Notes under the pieces: model-generated
Told to the model about the DNA's origin: nothing
Databases searched by the model: none
The model's input: the letters and a program-made list of their open reading frames with translations, nothing else
Assembly: GCA_029339505.1 (NCBI GenBank)
Contig: JAQISU010000022.1
Location: forward strand, 12,974,001-13,038,000
Origin: Unio delphinus
Taxonomy: Eukaryota > Mollusca > Bivalvia > Unionida > Unionidae
DNA length: 64,000 bases
Direction of reading: 5' to 3'
Made by a program: the position numbers and the translations under genes
Part shown: positions 50,142 through 61,460 of the stretch, piece after piece
How the letters are laid out: every line of letters begins with the position of its first letter
Position numbering within the stretch: the first letter of the stretch is position 1

Positions 50142-50243
50142 TAACTGCAAAACCTGTGGTCATTTTTTTATTAAGCACATTTGGCAACAATGTAACTGCA
50201 AGACCTGTGGTCATTTTTTTATTAAGCACATTTGGCAACAATG
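50142..50243 (+). repeat. 51-bp tandem duplication
   Basis: TAACTGCAAAACCTGTGGTC... at 50142 and TAACTGCAAGACCTGTGGTC... at 50193, with one base difference. Confidence 0.93.
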
Positions 50244-50330
50244 TATTTGAATAAACTTGAATGGGTGCAACACTAATTTACTAAAAGTATGTGAGCGTGA
50301 TCCACATTTCATACTTCTGCAACTTTCAGT

Positions 50331-50626
50331 TGAGTTTTTAAGGGGGGGGGGGTGTAAATGATGCTTTTTAAAAAAATTGTTCATTGCTATGAGGTTTGCA
50401 GTGTGGCAGTTTATAGTGATGTCTAGCACTGGAGTATCATACCAAAGACATGTAGCACGATGTCCCACCCAGTCACCAGTCCGTCCAGTCCTAACACTAA
50501 CTTCTTAATGCTGAGCACCTAGCGAGGCAGCTGTTAGTACCATTTTTATTTTTCTTTGGTATTACTTGGCAGGGGTTCAAACCCGCAATCTCTTGCATCC
50601 AAGGCAGACACTATGCCACCGGAGCG
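50331..50626 (-). mobile_element. SINE family B, minus strand, in intron 2
   Basis: Reverse body AGTTTATAGTGATGTCTAGC, CCTAACACTAACTTCTTAAT, and head GGGGTTCAAACCCGCAATC to CTATGCCACCGGAGCGGT. It includes a G-run near its tail end. Confidence 0.85.
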
Positions 50627-51245
50627 GTGAGTTTTGAAAGACTTCATTTCTTGTATGCTGTTTGTTAGGATATCATGGGACATTGTGTATACATCTTGTT
50701 AAATAAAATACCAAATTGCCTCAAGTAGGTCAGTTTTCAAATTTCACTCTTTAGTGACTTTTAAGTTTTGGTTATATGCATTTGGCCACAGACGCAGGGA
50801 AATTGGTAAAACACCTTTTACTTTTTAAAAAACAATCACAGTGACCTATATTTTATCAGTTTTTAATCCCGGTAACTATTGGGCACTGTGTCAAATAGCT
50901 CAGTGCAAGCTTGACTTTGGTAGATAATTTCATTTGACTGATATATTAAGCCTCTGTAATATATTTTGGGAAAGCATAAAGGTATTGATTCAGACAGAAT
51001 TCTTGAATGTATAATTTTCTGAGGATCTGTTTTACTGTCTGATATGTGTGCAGTCAATCTGTGTAAAACATTTCCACCCATTCAACAGAACTGAGTTGAC
51101 TATCTCTGTCCTCATTAAAACTGCGAGATATTCAGGCCAGAGAAGCTAGATAGAATAGAACAATCTTCGGTTCATCCAGTATGGTGAAAACTGAATGTGT
51201 GATATAGATTTTTAACGTAGCTTTAACAATTTTTCAGTCATATTG

Positions 51246-51415
51246 CTACAGTCTGCAGTGTGACAGTTTATAGTGATGCCTAGCACTGGGACATCATGCC
51301 ACAGACATGTAACATGATATCCCACCCAGTCACATTATCCTGACACCAGGCCAACCAGTCCTAACACTAACCTCTTAATGCTGAGTACCAAGTAAGGCAG
51401 CTGTTGGTACCGTTA
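51246..51415 (-). mobile_element. SINE family B fragment, minus strand
   Basis: GTCTGCAGTGTGACAGTTTA through CCTAACACTAACCTCTTAAT and GGCAGCTGTTGGTACC. The tRNA head is missing. Confidence 0.8.
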
Positions 51416-51734
51416 TTCTGTTTTTACCCATTTCTAGACTGGTTCCCATTCTTCCATATAATTAGCACCATGAGTCCTGAAATCGCTCCAAGCAAACACT
51501 TTCCTCCATTTTTTTTTTCATTATGTGTAATGTGAAGTTTGATTCAGGAGTTTGCTTGGTTTTACAAGGGGAACAATTGCAAAATATTACTTGAAAATAT
51601 TTCCATAAACATATATGCACTTAAGGGAAAATATTTGCACATGTCACTTTTAACAAAAATTATGTAGACATTGGATATGCATCATTTTATTTAGCTATTG
51701 TCTTATTTTGCTACCTAATGATTTTTCAGTGTAT

Positions 51735-51875
51735 CCACTAGGGGTGCAAGACTGAGAGTCAAAAGTCTCCTTGGTGTCAAAACTGGGGGGGTCAGACTCA
51801 GTAAAAAATATTGGTATCAAAACTGGGGGTCAAATTAAAAATTTGCAGGTCTCAGAAATGTAAATGAGGGTAAAG
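51735..51875 (+). repeat. Dispersed repeat, partner of 27720-27905
   Basis: AGGGGTGCAAGACTGAGAGT, GGTGTCAAAACTGGGGG, GGGTCAAATTAAAAATTTGC. Reverse complement of the copy at 27720. Confidence 0.7.
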
Positions 51876-52159
51876 GGAAACACTGAATTTTTATAAAAAT
51901 ATGGATTAAGATAGCTGCATGTGCAATGAAAATTACTGGTGAATGTGTACGAATATTTATTATTATTTTGAAGATTTTGGTTTATTAAACATAAATTGAA
52001 TTATTTTCATGGTTGTCAGCTTGGCTGACATTTTTGAGTAGTGCCAGGGAATAAAAAGGGATTTCTAAGAAAACATCTAGAGCCATGACATGATCAAGTT
52101 ATATCTGATTTGTGTTGCAATAAAACATATTAAGGGCAGGGTTCAGTCTACAATTTGCA

Positions 52160-52335
52160 CATTGATGTGTCACCATGGTACATGTGTCTGCCTTGGATGT
52201 GGGAGGTTCCAGGTTCGAACCCCACCCGAGTCATACCAAAAACTTATACAAATATTAGCAGCTGCCTCACTTGGTGCATAGCATCAAGAGGTTAGTGCTA
52301 GGACTTCTCGGTCGCATGTCAGGATAATGTGACTT
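52160..52335 (+). mobile_element. SINE family B, 3'-truncated
   Basis: Head with box B AGGTTCGAACCCCACCC, then GTCATACCAAAAACTTATAC, AAGAGGTTAGTGCTAGGAC and GGATAATGTGACTT. The body stops there. Confidence 0.8.
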
Positions 52336-52361
52336 GTAATTTGCGTAATATCAGCATGTAC

Positions 52362-52450
52362 AGTGGAACTTGTCTTGAAAGACCACCCCTTCTGCCAAAA
52401 CATAATGGTCTCTCATGATAGGTGATCTCTCATAACAGTGGTATCTCAAG
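52362..52450 (+). mobile_element. Terminal fragment of a pogo-type MITE
   Basis: TACAGTGGAACTTGTCTTGA followed by AAGACCACCCC and GGTCTCTCATGATAGG repeats. Resembles the left end of a TA-target element. No right end was seen. Confidence 0.5.
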
Positions 52451-53105
52451 ACATGTTTTGCTGTATATGCATGTACACATAAGAGCAAATACATCAATTT
52501 AAGCAAAGTTTATTGTCTAACCTGATGAGATATTGAGACAGTACTGCCCCATTACAAGGCTTTCACTGGAAGTTATAAAATATACTGTGTTATAGATGAG
52601 ATAGCTTTATAATGAAGTATATCTTATAATTTTACAACGGCACAATGAAGCTGGATACATGACCATGTCTGCTGTATGAAAGAAACTATGTTATACGGAA
52701 GTATTTTATAGTGGAAGAGTGCCTTAGCACTTTTAAGCAGTTTAAATTTTGGGGTCGCTGGGTACAGGTTAGACACTGCATTCTTTGCTTAGAAGACTTT
52801 TTTCTCAGTCTGAAAGATATAATTAGAGAAAATGTAACAAACTTGATACCATGCATTTTTTAAAAAACTGTTTAGATATTCAGAATAATATCTGAAGATA
52901 TGAAGCAAAGATTAAATATGAGGGGAAAAAAATTATGTGGAACTAATCTATGCTTTAGTTGCAGATATTGATGGTAGGTCTCCAGAGTTTTATGACTTTT
53001 GCAATTTGTTTGTTGTGAATATAAAATGATCTTCATCATTGGTTTCATGTCTTTCTTAGTGGTACTTTAATTATGTCACTATTTTTAACATTATTTTTTT
53101 TACAG

Positions 53106-53302
53106 GGAGCCTCAGTAACTACAAAAGCAAGATGCAGGTAGATTTCAAGTTTGGGATAGCCCAACAGGAGGAGCCAGAACCAGATGTAGATGAAGAGGAG
53201 ACAGAAGATCTGAATTCCCAACAACTACGCCCTGCACAAGAGAGTGAACTTGAAGCATTCTCAGCAGAAGCTCATGGAAGAGCTTCAGACATGTTATTTT
53301 GA
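53106..53302 (+). CDS. TPRN: Taperin/phostensin-like protein, exon 3 (residues 147-211, stop)
   Basis: Last coding exon. The acceptor is a pyrimidine tract ending TTTTTTTACAG, and the stop TGA is at 53300-53302. The junction codon GGG is split 1+2 with exon 2. The text reads SLSNYKSKMQVDFKFG (148-163), corresponding to the Gly-Leu-Ser-Ser-Tyr...Val-x-Phe segment near the taperin C terminus. An acidic run follows (168-181, Glu/Asp/Pro), and the tail ends RASDMLF. Vertebrate taperin likewise ends in a short Ser-x-hydrophobic-Phe tail; that is recalled, not searched. The total predicted protein is 211 residues with no signal peptide or membrane segment, consistent with a cytosolic, actin-associated PP1 regulator. 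The last 65 residues are compositionally normal coding sequence in an otherwise non-coding 8-kb neighbourhood. Confidence 0.82.
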
Positions 53303-54240
53303 GATGAGCTTCTGGATGATATACAGGATCATTGAATTAGGGGATACCTCAAATGGATTTCCATTCCATATTCAGATTTTTCACAGTATTATTGAAGCTG
53401 TCAAATAAAGCAGACGTGATGATGTGAATGAAACTAGAGATCATCAAGTGGAGTTAATCCATGGTGGTATTCAACAGTGCTATTTGTGATGGTTTATGGG
53501 GAGACAATTCATCATGGATTTATTAACTTGATTCCTTCAGAATTTGAATACCTAAGAACTCGGCTATAAAATCAATTAAAAAAATTATGCAGCCAATCTC
53601 GCCATCCTATGTCATGAGCATTTGGATCACTTCTGTCTTTTCTGCATTAGCTTGAAATCTCATTCCCTCCCAGGTGATTGAAAAAACTTGTAAATGTAAT
53701 TAGAAAAAAATCAGATGAGCTGGATCAAATAAGAAAACAAAATGGTGTCAAATTTGAAACAGTTTTTGTCCATGATTTTACTACATCTATGAGCAGTGTT
53801 TGATGAAAATGATGTAGTACACCAAATACACTTATGTAGTATCTATTTGTCAAAGCTGGGGTTTTGTTTATCGTATTTCTTCAAAAACTTTAACCAACTG
53901 AATGTGTTTGGATGTCATATAAAACCATTGCCAAAGTTCTCCATCCTCGTGATATAAGATAATGCGATTGTACAACTATAGGTAAAGACTTTACAAGCAC
54001 ACCTTTGATGCTGGTTTCTTGCTCTCTGCATATACTTTATTTGTAGCGGAGAATCCCTTTGTATTGTGTATATCTTTGGTAATACATGTGTACGTAAATG
54101 TTATCACAGAGAAGTGCTTTCTTGGCTGAAGTACTGCCAAAAATTATTCAAGTTGTGGGGAAAAAATCTTGATTCTTTTACAAGCCAAAAAATTGTTTTA
54201 GATGTATACTAAATTGTTGGTAATAAACTGTTTTAATTTC
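53303..54240 (+). other. Probable 3' UTR of taperin-like gene
   Basis: Non-coding, unique, AT-rich sequence after the stop codon. AATAAA occurs at about 53405 and again at 54222-54227. The second would give a ~930-base 3' UTR. Further AATAAA sites exist downstream (for example near 55600), so the UTR could be longer. The end point is an inference. Confidence 0.4.
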
Positions 54241-54570
54241 TAGACCTAGTCAGTGTTCAGCATGCAGCTTATGGTCGTAGTTAACATTCTTTCTTATTAT
54301 CTCACAGCGTGTAATACAACATTAACTGTTGCATTTTTATTACTAAATGCAAAAGTTAAAAGTGATTTTGACATCATTAACTGTATAATAACTTATTGGC
54401 TCCTATTTATCATGATGGTTTAAAAAAAAATGTAAACACGGACTTGAATTTCAGTAGTTTTTAAACTCTTAAGGGTTCATCAAGCTGTATTTAAAATTAA
54501 AATGGTAAAATTTGAGTTGTTATCCCTGAATCTTGTAAAATATTTAAAAGTATGAAGAGAAAATCCAAGG

Positions 54571-54750
54571 CTAAAGGATGGTTAGTTTTGTTTGATGTTT
54601 TATGGCATGGGAAACACCAATAGGTTATTTAGTCAATAAGGCAGTTAGAATAAAGTACCTTGCCCAAGGTAAATGACCTTAGCTCTTTCCCACACCCTTT
54701 TGGTTGTGGGTCTCGTATACTAACCAGTGAACCTTGTGGCTCCTGCCTCC
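54571..54750 (+). repeat. Possible dispersed repeat with CCTTGCCCAAGG motif
   Basis: AAAGTACCTTGCCCAAGGTA, CACCCTTTTGGTTGTGGGTC, ACCAGTGAACCTTGTGGC. Resembles the tail and reversed head of retroposons seen in other animals. One copy only. Confidence 0.35.
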
Positions 54751-55185
54751 ATTTGTTGCCTTGTATAAGAAGCTAGAGGCCATATTTGGCTTGTTTGGCA
54801 TCATGAACTTGCACATATGTGTGTTAACAACAATATTTACATATATCTAAAAATATATGTGGTGAAAAATATAAATGACCCTCCAGGGACCACACATGAT
54901 TTTATCCTTTTGCTGCTTCATAAATATAGCGGTGAAACATTATTGCATTTAAGAAAATAGTTCATTAATGCAGTCCTTTATGAACAGTTATCATTTATTT
55001 GGAGATGTCCGCCAAGGCAAATTTCACTGTATACAGTAATACAAAATTCAGATGTGAAAAATGCATAACATTGGATCACTGACCCATTTGACTGACAGTA
55101 ATCAACAGAAAAGGACTAGTTTCATTTTTAAATCATTTCGCATTAAGGAGAGGTCAGTTAGTGCAATTTTTATGTATATTAATGA

Positions 55186-55260
55186 TTAATTATATTCATG
55201 CATTGAGTTGAAGATTGTGTCATTTTAATTATATTCATGCATTGAGTTGAAGATTGAGTC
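55186..55260 (+). repeat. 39-bp tandem duplication
   Basis: TTAATTATATTCATGCATTG and GAGTTGAAGATTG occur at 55186 and again at 55225. Confidence 0.9.
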
Positions 55261-56201
55261 GTTAACTAGAGGATGTATGTGTGATTGAGTCGCACAGAAA
55301 ATATTTCTATTTAGATATTCTGTCAATGAAGGCTATTATTGTGATCTCCCTTTGAAAAAAGCCACCTATTCTGTAATAAAAAGGTAGCCATATAAGAGAG
55401 GTACCCTTATGATGGTTGGGACAGAACGGTTACATTACACTACTTTGATGCTGGATGTAGCGGTCTTCAATCAGGTTGTGGTCTATGAGGTAGGGATGTC
55501 ACCTGATGTGGTTAAAATAAAGATCACTGTGTTTTATTGTGCCTTTGCAGGATATCTCAGGTGGGGAAGTATATACATACACTGGATTATTATCTAATGA
55601 AAATAAACATTATGCAAAAGATGTCTGAAACTCAAGACATTGTTGGAAAGATTAATTCTTGAGAAGAAAAACTACAGGTATAGAAATTCTTCCAAAACTA
55701 AATAATATTAATGATAAATAAAAACCTTAACAAAAAATAATTCATGTAATTTTGAGGTTATATCCTCAATTCATATTTGCTGACAAACACTGTGTTGTTT
55801 TTGCTCAGAAGTGTTGTATTATATGGTTTGTATTGTTACATCTTTAAAGTAAAATAGATTTCATAATTTTTTAAAATATTTTCTTTATGGAGGGCGCAGT
55901 GCGCTTGTATATTTAATTCTCACTAAATTGTTCTTTCTCTAAGTAACGGTTCATGAAGCTTGTTTTGTACAGAATTTTATTGTAGAAATTTTTGATTGAA
56001 TGCACTTTTAGCCACCTACATTCCACATTTTTTCACATTTATTGTGTATAAATGTGTTCAGCCTTGAAACACAAATTTACAAAAAATTATGATGCACATA
56101 TGAAATGAATTAATCAGATTGGATGATTAAAAAGTCACCTACATGAATTTTGTTAGACTTATTTTGCATCTTTTGATCCAGACAAAGTGTCTGCATACTT
56201 A

Positions 56202-56269
56202 TTGATTTATATGTAAACCAGCCAGTTGATTTATATGTAAACCTGTCAGTTGATTTATATGTAAACCAG
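56202..56269 (+). repeat. 24-bp tandem repeat, three units
   Basis: TTGATTTATATGTAAACC begins at 56202, 56226 and 56250. Confidence 0.93.
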
Positions 56270-56477
56270 TCTAGCCTTGCACCTTCCTGTCTATTACTAA
56301 TACTTCTACACTGACTGGTTGTCCAGTTGAATCATCTATTTCTGGTCATTGAAGATATATGAAGAGGTAACTACATGAATGTGCATACCTTTTGCTGACA
56401 CGCTGTTTTTGATTATTGCAACTTTTTTGACATTTTGGTGACATATCTCTTGCTTGCTTGTAAAAAAAAAATAAAAC

Positions 56478-56535
56478 ACAGGAAAACCTCTCTAGTCTGA
56501 ACGTCCTTGGGTTCAACACTGTGAGACTCCCAGAT
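56478..56535 (+). mobile_element. Terminal fragment of another pogo/Tigger-like element
   Basis: CAGGAAAACCTCTCTAGTCT then GAACGTCCTTGGG, in the style of Tigger-type termini. Only one end is visible. Confidence 0.4.
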
Positions 56536-56748
56536 TATATGTGCAATGTGATGTAATTTTAGTTGAAAGGATAATATTGATAGTACAAGTGTTCACACAA
56601 GACAGGGATAAAATTAAAAAGTTGTCAAGAATGTATAAACATTTTCAAGAATGTAGACAGCAATCTATCACCAATATGTAGCTATTCTCATTCCAAATAA
56701 TCAATTGCACATTGATAACAAGTAAAAAGTAAAGCAAAAACGATGCTA

Positions 56749-56770
56749 GTGTGTGTGTGTATGTATGTGC

Positions 56771-56856
<86 letters not shown>
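56749..56856. repeat. (GT)n(AT)n compound microsatellite
   Basis: Short GT tract, GTAT/GTGC variants, then about 40 AT units. Confidence 0.97.
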
Positions 56857-56859
<3 letters not shown>

Positions 56860-57846
56860 TTACACAGTGCCCCCATGAAGGCCGACCTCTGTAGCATTGG
56901 CTTTTGATGTAACATACATGGAACAGGAAATTTAACTATGTATGGCTAGACAAACAGTCTGTAAATGACAAAAAATCGTCAGTCTGTGCTCAGGATCCTA
57001 TAAATGCGTAGAACAAAGACATTTATAACTATAGACATTTATGCATCACTGCAAATAGATCTTTAACTATTGTAATTAATGTCATCTTGTAAATGACTGA
57101 AGATTGTATTCACTTTGTAATGTTATGTGCACGTTTTTAATGTTCACAGATGTCATATTTTATCAATTTTATAATATATCCCATTCCCATTGGATGATAA
57201 ACCATGGTTAATGAAAGCACAACCCCATGTTTGTCCCGCCTGCCTTGGCTGAAGCTTGACATTGCGATCACATTGGCATACCTGTACCTTTCCACATTGC
57301 CTTGCCCACATCATAGATTACCCTCAGTGTTAACAAGTTTTTACATGGCCAGAAAAAATGCTGGCCAAAAAGGGTGTATCTTTTTGTAAACTTTTGCCAA
57401 AATATTTATTGTGGATATCTTAATCTGATAAATTAAGTCATCCATAATTTTTGGCTAAATTTACTAGGGAGTCTCCTTGGTCTTGTCCATTATGCACTCC
57501 CATAATTATGCAAAATGCATAGACCCAGATCTTTAATCAAATATTGTTTATGCAGATAAGGATCTATACTGTTTACTTAAAGTCATAAGTAGAATAAATA
57601 GTTTATACCATGAGATCTCAGTATGCAGTTACAGATCTGGATCTGTGCAGTGTAATAATTCTGAATGTACTGGAACTATGATTTATATAATCAGTACATT
57701 AATTAACCACATCAGAGTTTGGCACCTGTTGTTAGCTCCCTTACAGTGGTACAGGGGAGCTTATGTTCATTGTTGTTAATGTTGGCATTGGCATGAGCAA
57801 AATGTACACCCATTTTTTGTGTGTGCAGTTTTGAGGATACCACAAT

Positions 57847-57850
<4 letters not shown>

Positions 57851-57885
<35 letters not shown>
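57851..57885. repeat. (TA)n microsatellite
   Basis: About 17 TA units. Confidence 0.95.
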
Positions 57886-57889
<4 letters not shown>

Positions 57890-58610
57890 GAATCTTTAAG
57901 AGAGTTCTATATGATAATACCAAATGTAGGTCATTGTGACCTAATTTTTATGTTCCAGTGGTTATAAATGTTTTCATCTTTAGGTGAGTTTTTCAGTTGC
58001 TTATACTTTCATGTTACTTAATATCTGCATTCATTCAAAGGAGTACACAACAGCAGTGACCTACTTTTGACGCTTGAGCGATTATGTACACCTTAGGTAG
58101 CTGATCAAGGTGCTTGTACAGTCTTTTTTTGGATATGAGCGAACATCGTGAAAAGTGCAGCATAACCATATTGAAGAGAAGAGAAAAAAAACTAATGTGA
58201 ATAAACCACTTGTTTACATCATCACTCAGTACTGATCTTCAGGAGAACGGATAAATAAAGACTCTTCCAGAATAAATGTTCATTCAACCCATCTTCTGAC
58301 ACCTTTATTTCTTGCTTGGTTTATCAGTTTTTAATAACTATATGGTATACACATGGCCATGTACTACTTTGTAGTCTTGACAGAAATCCTGCATTGCTTG
58401 ATTTGCGAATGTTTTATATCTGAGGTCGGACATGCATGTCATAAAAATGGAAACAGATTGTTAGATGTCTGTGCAACTAGTCATGAGCGATACGTTTGGC
58501 AGAGAATGTGTTTATGTCAACTTAAATGTAAAATGTAAATGGCACTGTTTCTAATAAATCAGGTTCAGAACTGTTGAAATTATTTTAAATATTTTTGAAA
58601 AGTTAAATTG

Positions 58611-58611
<1 letters not shown>

Positions 58612-58653
<42 letters not shown>
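58612..58653. repeat. (AC)n microsatellite
   Basis: About 20 AC units. Confidence 0.96.
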
Positions 58654-58655
<2 letters not shown>

Positions 58656-60159
58656 TGTATATTCCTTGTCATTTTATATACTATACTATTATTGTACATG
58701 TATGGTTAAAAAATTATATACATCACTGATTTTCTTTTTTCATGTTGATAAATGTGTCTTATGTAGTTTATATGGATGTTTATATTGGTTTGCTGTGTGA
58801 AACCAAGTACTTTATTTGCTATTTATTTACCAATTTGTATATTATATGTACCAAGCCATGTAAATTGTATACCTGAATCTGTTGTCACATGGTGTGCCAT
58901 CATGATGTGATGGTTAATCAGAATTATTCATTCATAAGCTGGAAATTTCAAATGAGGGGACAACCAGATTTGCATACTTCAGTATCAACAATTAATGTTT
59001 ACTCTTTATCAACCTATTTGACTTAGACAAAGTCTTTCAAAATAAAGTAAAACATACAATTTCGACTTTTGGCGATATACTGGTAAGCAACTTATGTATT
59101 ACCACATGTGTTAAATATATTGTCATTGAAAAAAAAATATTGTAGAAATCTCGAGCTGATCAGTTGGGATTAATCTAGTATAGCTCTTGAAATTTCAGCT
59201 GATTGCAACGCCAAGCTTTGGATTCAATAAACCTTTTCTTAGCACACTTACGATCAGAGTTCATACAGTTTGACAAACTACCGGTATGACTTTAATTAGA
59301 ATAAAGCAAGATTCATCGAATTTTAAAATTTATCAAAACTTGATTTTCTGTGATTTTAGATTTCAAGTATATACACCATTTGTATAATAAAAGGTTTGGG
59401 TGTTTTCAGCTTGAGCCAGATTTTTTTCTAAAATTTCTTTTGAGAATATGGGGCCAGGCTGTTTGTTTGTATGCTTGACTTTGATGTGCGGGGGACATTA
59501 TGTGATAGCAGTCGAGTCTGTTCTGTTTGTAGCTTTGCACTCGTTATACAGAGTAAATATGGTAGTACGAGGCCATCCATTTAAAATGTATTCTCCCATC
59601 TTAAGATGTTGCTTGAAAGAACATAAACCTTTATGATTTTAGTAGCTTTGAGGGTAAGGTATAGGGACTTTCTTTTTGCGTGTACTGTTTAATACAGCAT
59701 TTGTAAAGTTGAGTTCAGTGTTTGTAAATATATTTGTTATTGACTGGGATTCTGCGATGTGTCGTCTTTTATGTTTGTTCTTATATTTTGTAATACTGTT
59801 ATTTTAAAATGGCTGATATGTATGTAATGTACCATATATGTAAATAACACAGTACCTTAAAAAATCGAAATATACCATTAGTATTATTCATGCATACCGG
59901 TAAGTCACATCTTTAAAACACTTGAAAATGGTCACACATTAAAGCACGAATAATATTTATTGTTTATATGCTTTTGATGTATAGAAATAGTTTACTTAGA
60001 AATTGTGGAATAATTTCAGTATTTGGTATTATTGAATTTTCCTATGGCTGCTACCATTTTTTCAGTCTGCACCTTATTTCTGTCATCCAGTGTCCATTCA
60101 TAACTACAGGTTTATTAGCTCATCCTAAACTAATTTGAGGACTGCCATGAAACTATATG

Positions 60160-60600
60160 CACATACTCGTCTCAAGTTCTAGGTGTTCTTAAATGAAGGT
60201 GCTGCCAATCTGACGTCAAGTATGGCCGCTATGGCAGCCATCTTGGAAATCTTGTTATTACTACTCTTTCTAAATACAAAGTGATATCATCATGGTGTTT
60301 CCACCAGGAGACTTATTATGATATCTAGTTGGTCCTGAATGAAAATGACACCATTCTGACCTGAAATATAGCAGCCACAATGAATATGTAGAAAATCTGG
60401 TAGTGAATTCTTCTGAATGGATGGACATATTAACAAGCGATTTTCACCAAAACTCGTCTAATGGTGTCTAGTTTTGCCGTAACTAAAAATGATGTCACTA
60501 TTTCATGCCACAGTGGCTAATGTGAAAATCTTGTCGCTCAGAATTATAAGAAATGATTTCACCATTAGCTTTTAAAAAGAACAGATAGTCTGTAAAATTC
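60160..60600 (+). repeat. Degenerate tandem repeat cluster (3)
   Basis: AAGTATGGCCGCTATGGCAG, CTTGTTATTACTACTC, AGTTGGTCCTGAATGAAAAT, with about 140-bp spacing. This is the clearest copy of the unit in the window. Confidence 0.7.
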
Positions 60601-61210
60601 TTTTTGGATAGTTGACAATTGTTCTTGTTATGAAATAATCGAAATCTTGAGAACATACTTCTCAAATTTGAAATATTACTGCTAAGTCCCTGTTTGTCAA
60701 GGATATTGTTGGAATGAGTGAAATGGGCAAAGCAAATAGAGTTATAAAATCAACAACCTTTCCATAGATTAATGCTGGAAGGGTTTACCAATTCTCATGA
60801 ATGAAATACTCCACAGCATCTCCGTCCTCAGTGATAATGTTACCATCTGTATTTATTATCATGACGCATTTTTAAATACATTGGAGATATTTTTTATTCA
60901 GGCAGTCCATCAACCAGTCTGTCTGTGTCTGTCACAAAATCTTCAAAATTGCTGCGTGAAAATTTTGAAACTTTGTCGTTACGTGTATCTTGTTCCATTG
61001 GTGACCATATACAGAGGGATGGGGTCATTATTAACTTTAGCACCTGGATGATCACAGGTGCAGGAGTATAGTCAGAGGGTAAATGTATAAAACTTTAAAT
61101 TAAAATTAAATTTCAAATATTTTCTGTTCATATATGTAGCCATAGCTTGAAGACATAGTGTAGTTATTTTTTAAATGTATTTTGCACTGTGACCACAGTT
61201 CCACATTCAG

Positions 61211-61460
61211 TTGTTGTTGTTTTAGGGTTTAACGCCATTTTTCAGCACACGATAGGCTATACATGGCAGCCAGTATTACTGGTGGAGGAAGAGCCTGGGA
61301 AAACCCCCGGAAAGAACCACTGACCTACAAGAAGCTACTGGCAAGCTTTCCCACATACCCACATTGGCCGAATCTTAGACTCGAACCAACACAGACAGAG
61401 GTGAGATGGCAGTGATCCATAACGGAAAGTGCTTTAGACCACTCAGCCACTCGAAGCCCC
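61211..61460 (-). mobile_element. SINE family A, full length, minus strand
   Basis: Begins with GTTGTTGTT (reverse of the AAC tail) and ends at the tRNA-like head, ACCACTCAGCCACTCGAAGC in reverse orientation. Flanks CACATTCAG and CACATTGAG form a likely target-site duplication with one mismatch. Confidence 0.88.

Larger units (their letters stand above)
44762..53105 (+). other. Intron 2 of taperin-like gene
   Basis: 8,344 bp from GTAAGA to TTACAG. It contains the 39-bp minisatellite (45003-46463), an identical 61-bp tandem duplication, an (AT)/(CATA) compound microsatellite, an (AT)n tract, a 51-bp duplication, three family-B SINE copies and one end of a pogo-type MITE. I see no further exon. 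Confidence 0.7.
54241..61210. other. Downstream non-coding region
   Basis: AT-rich, mostly unique, with the repeats listed separately. No exon recognised. Part could be an extended 3' UTR, since several AATAAA sites occur. Confidence 0.45.

Noticed and set aside
50032..50250. 72-residue frame with repeated CNCKTCGHFFIKH, zinc-finger-like
   Set aside because: The Cys/His pattern comes from the 51-bp tandem duplication in an intron. No splice support, and the spacing fits no known finger.
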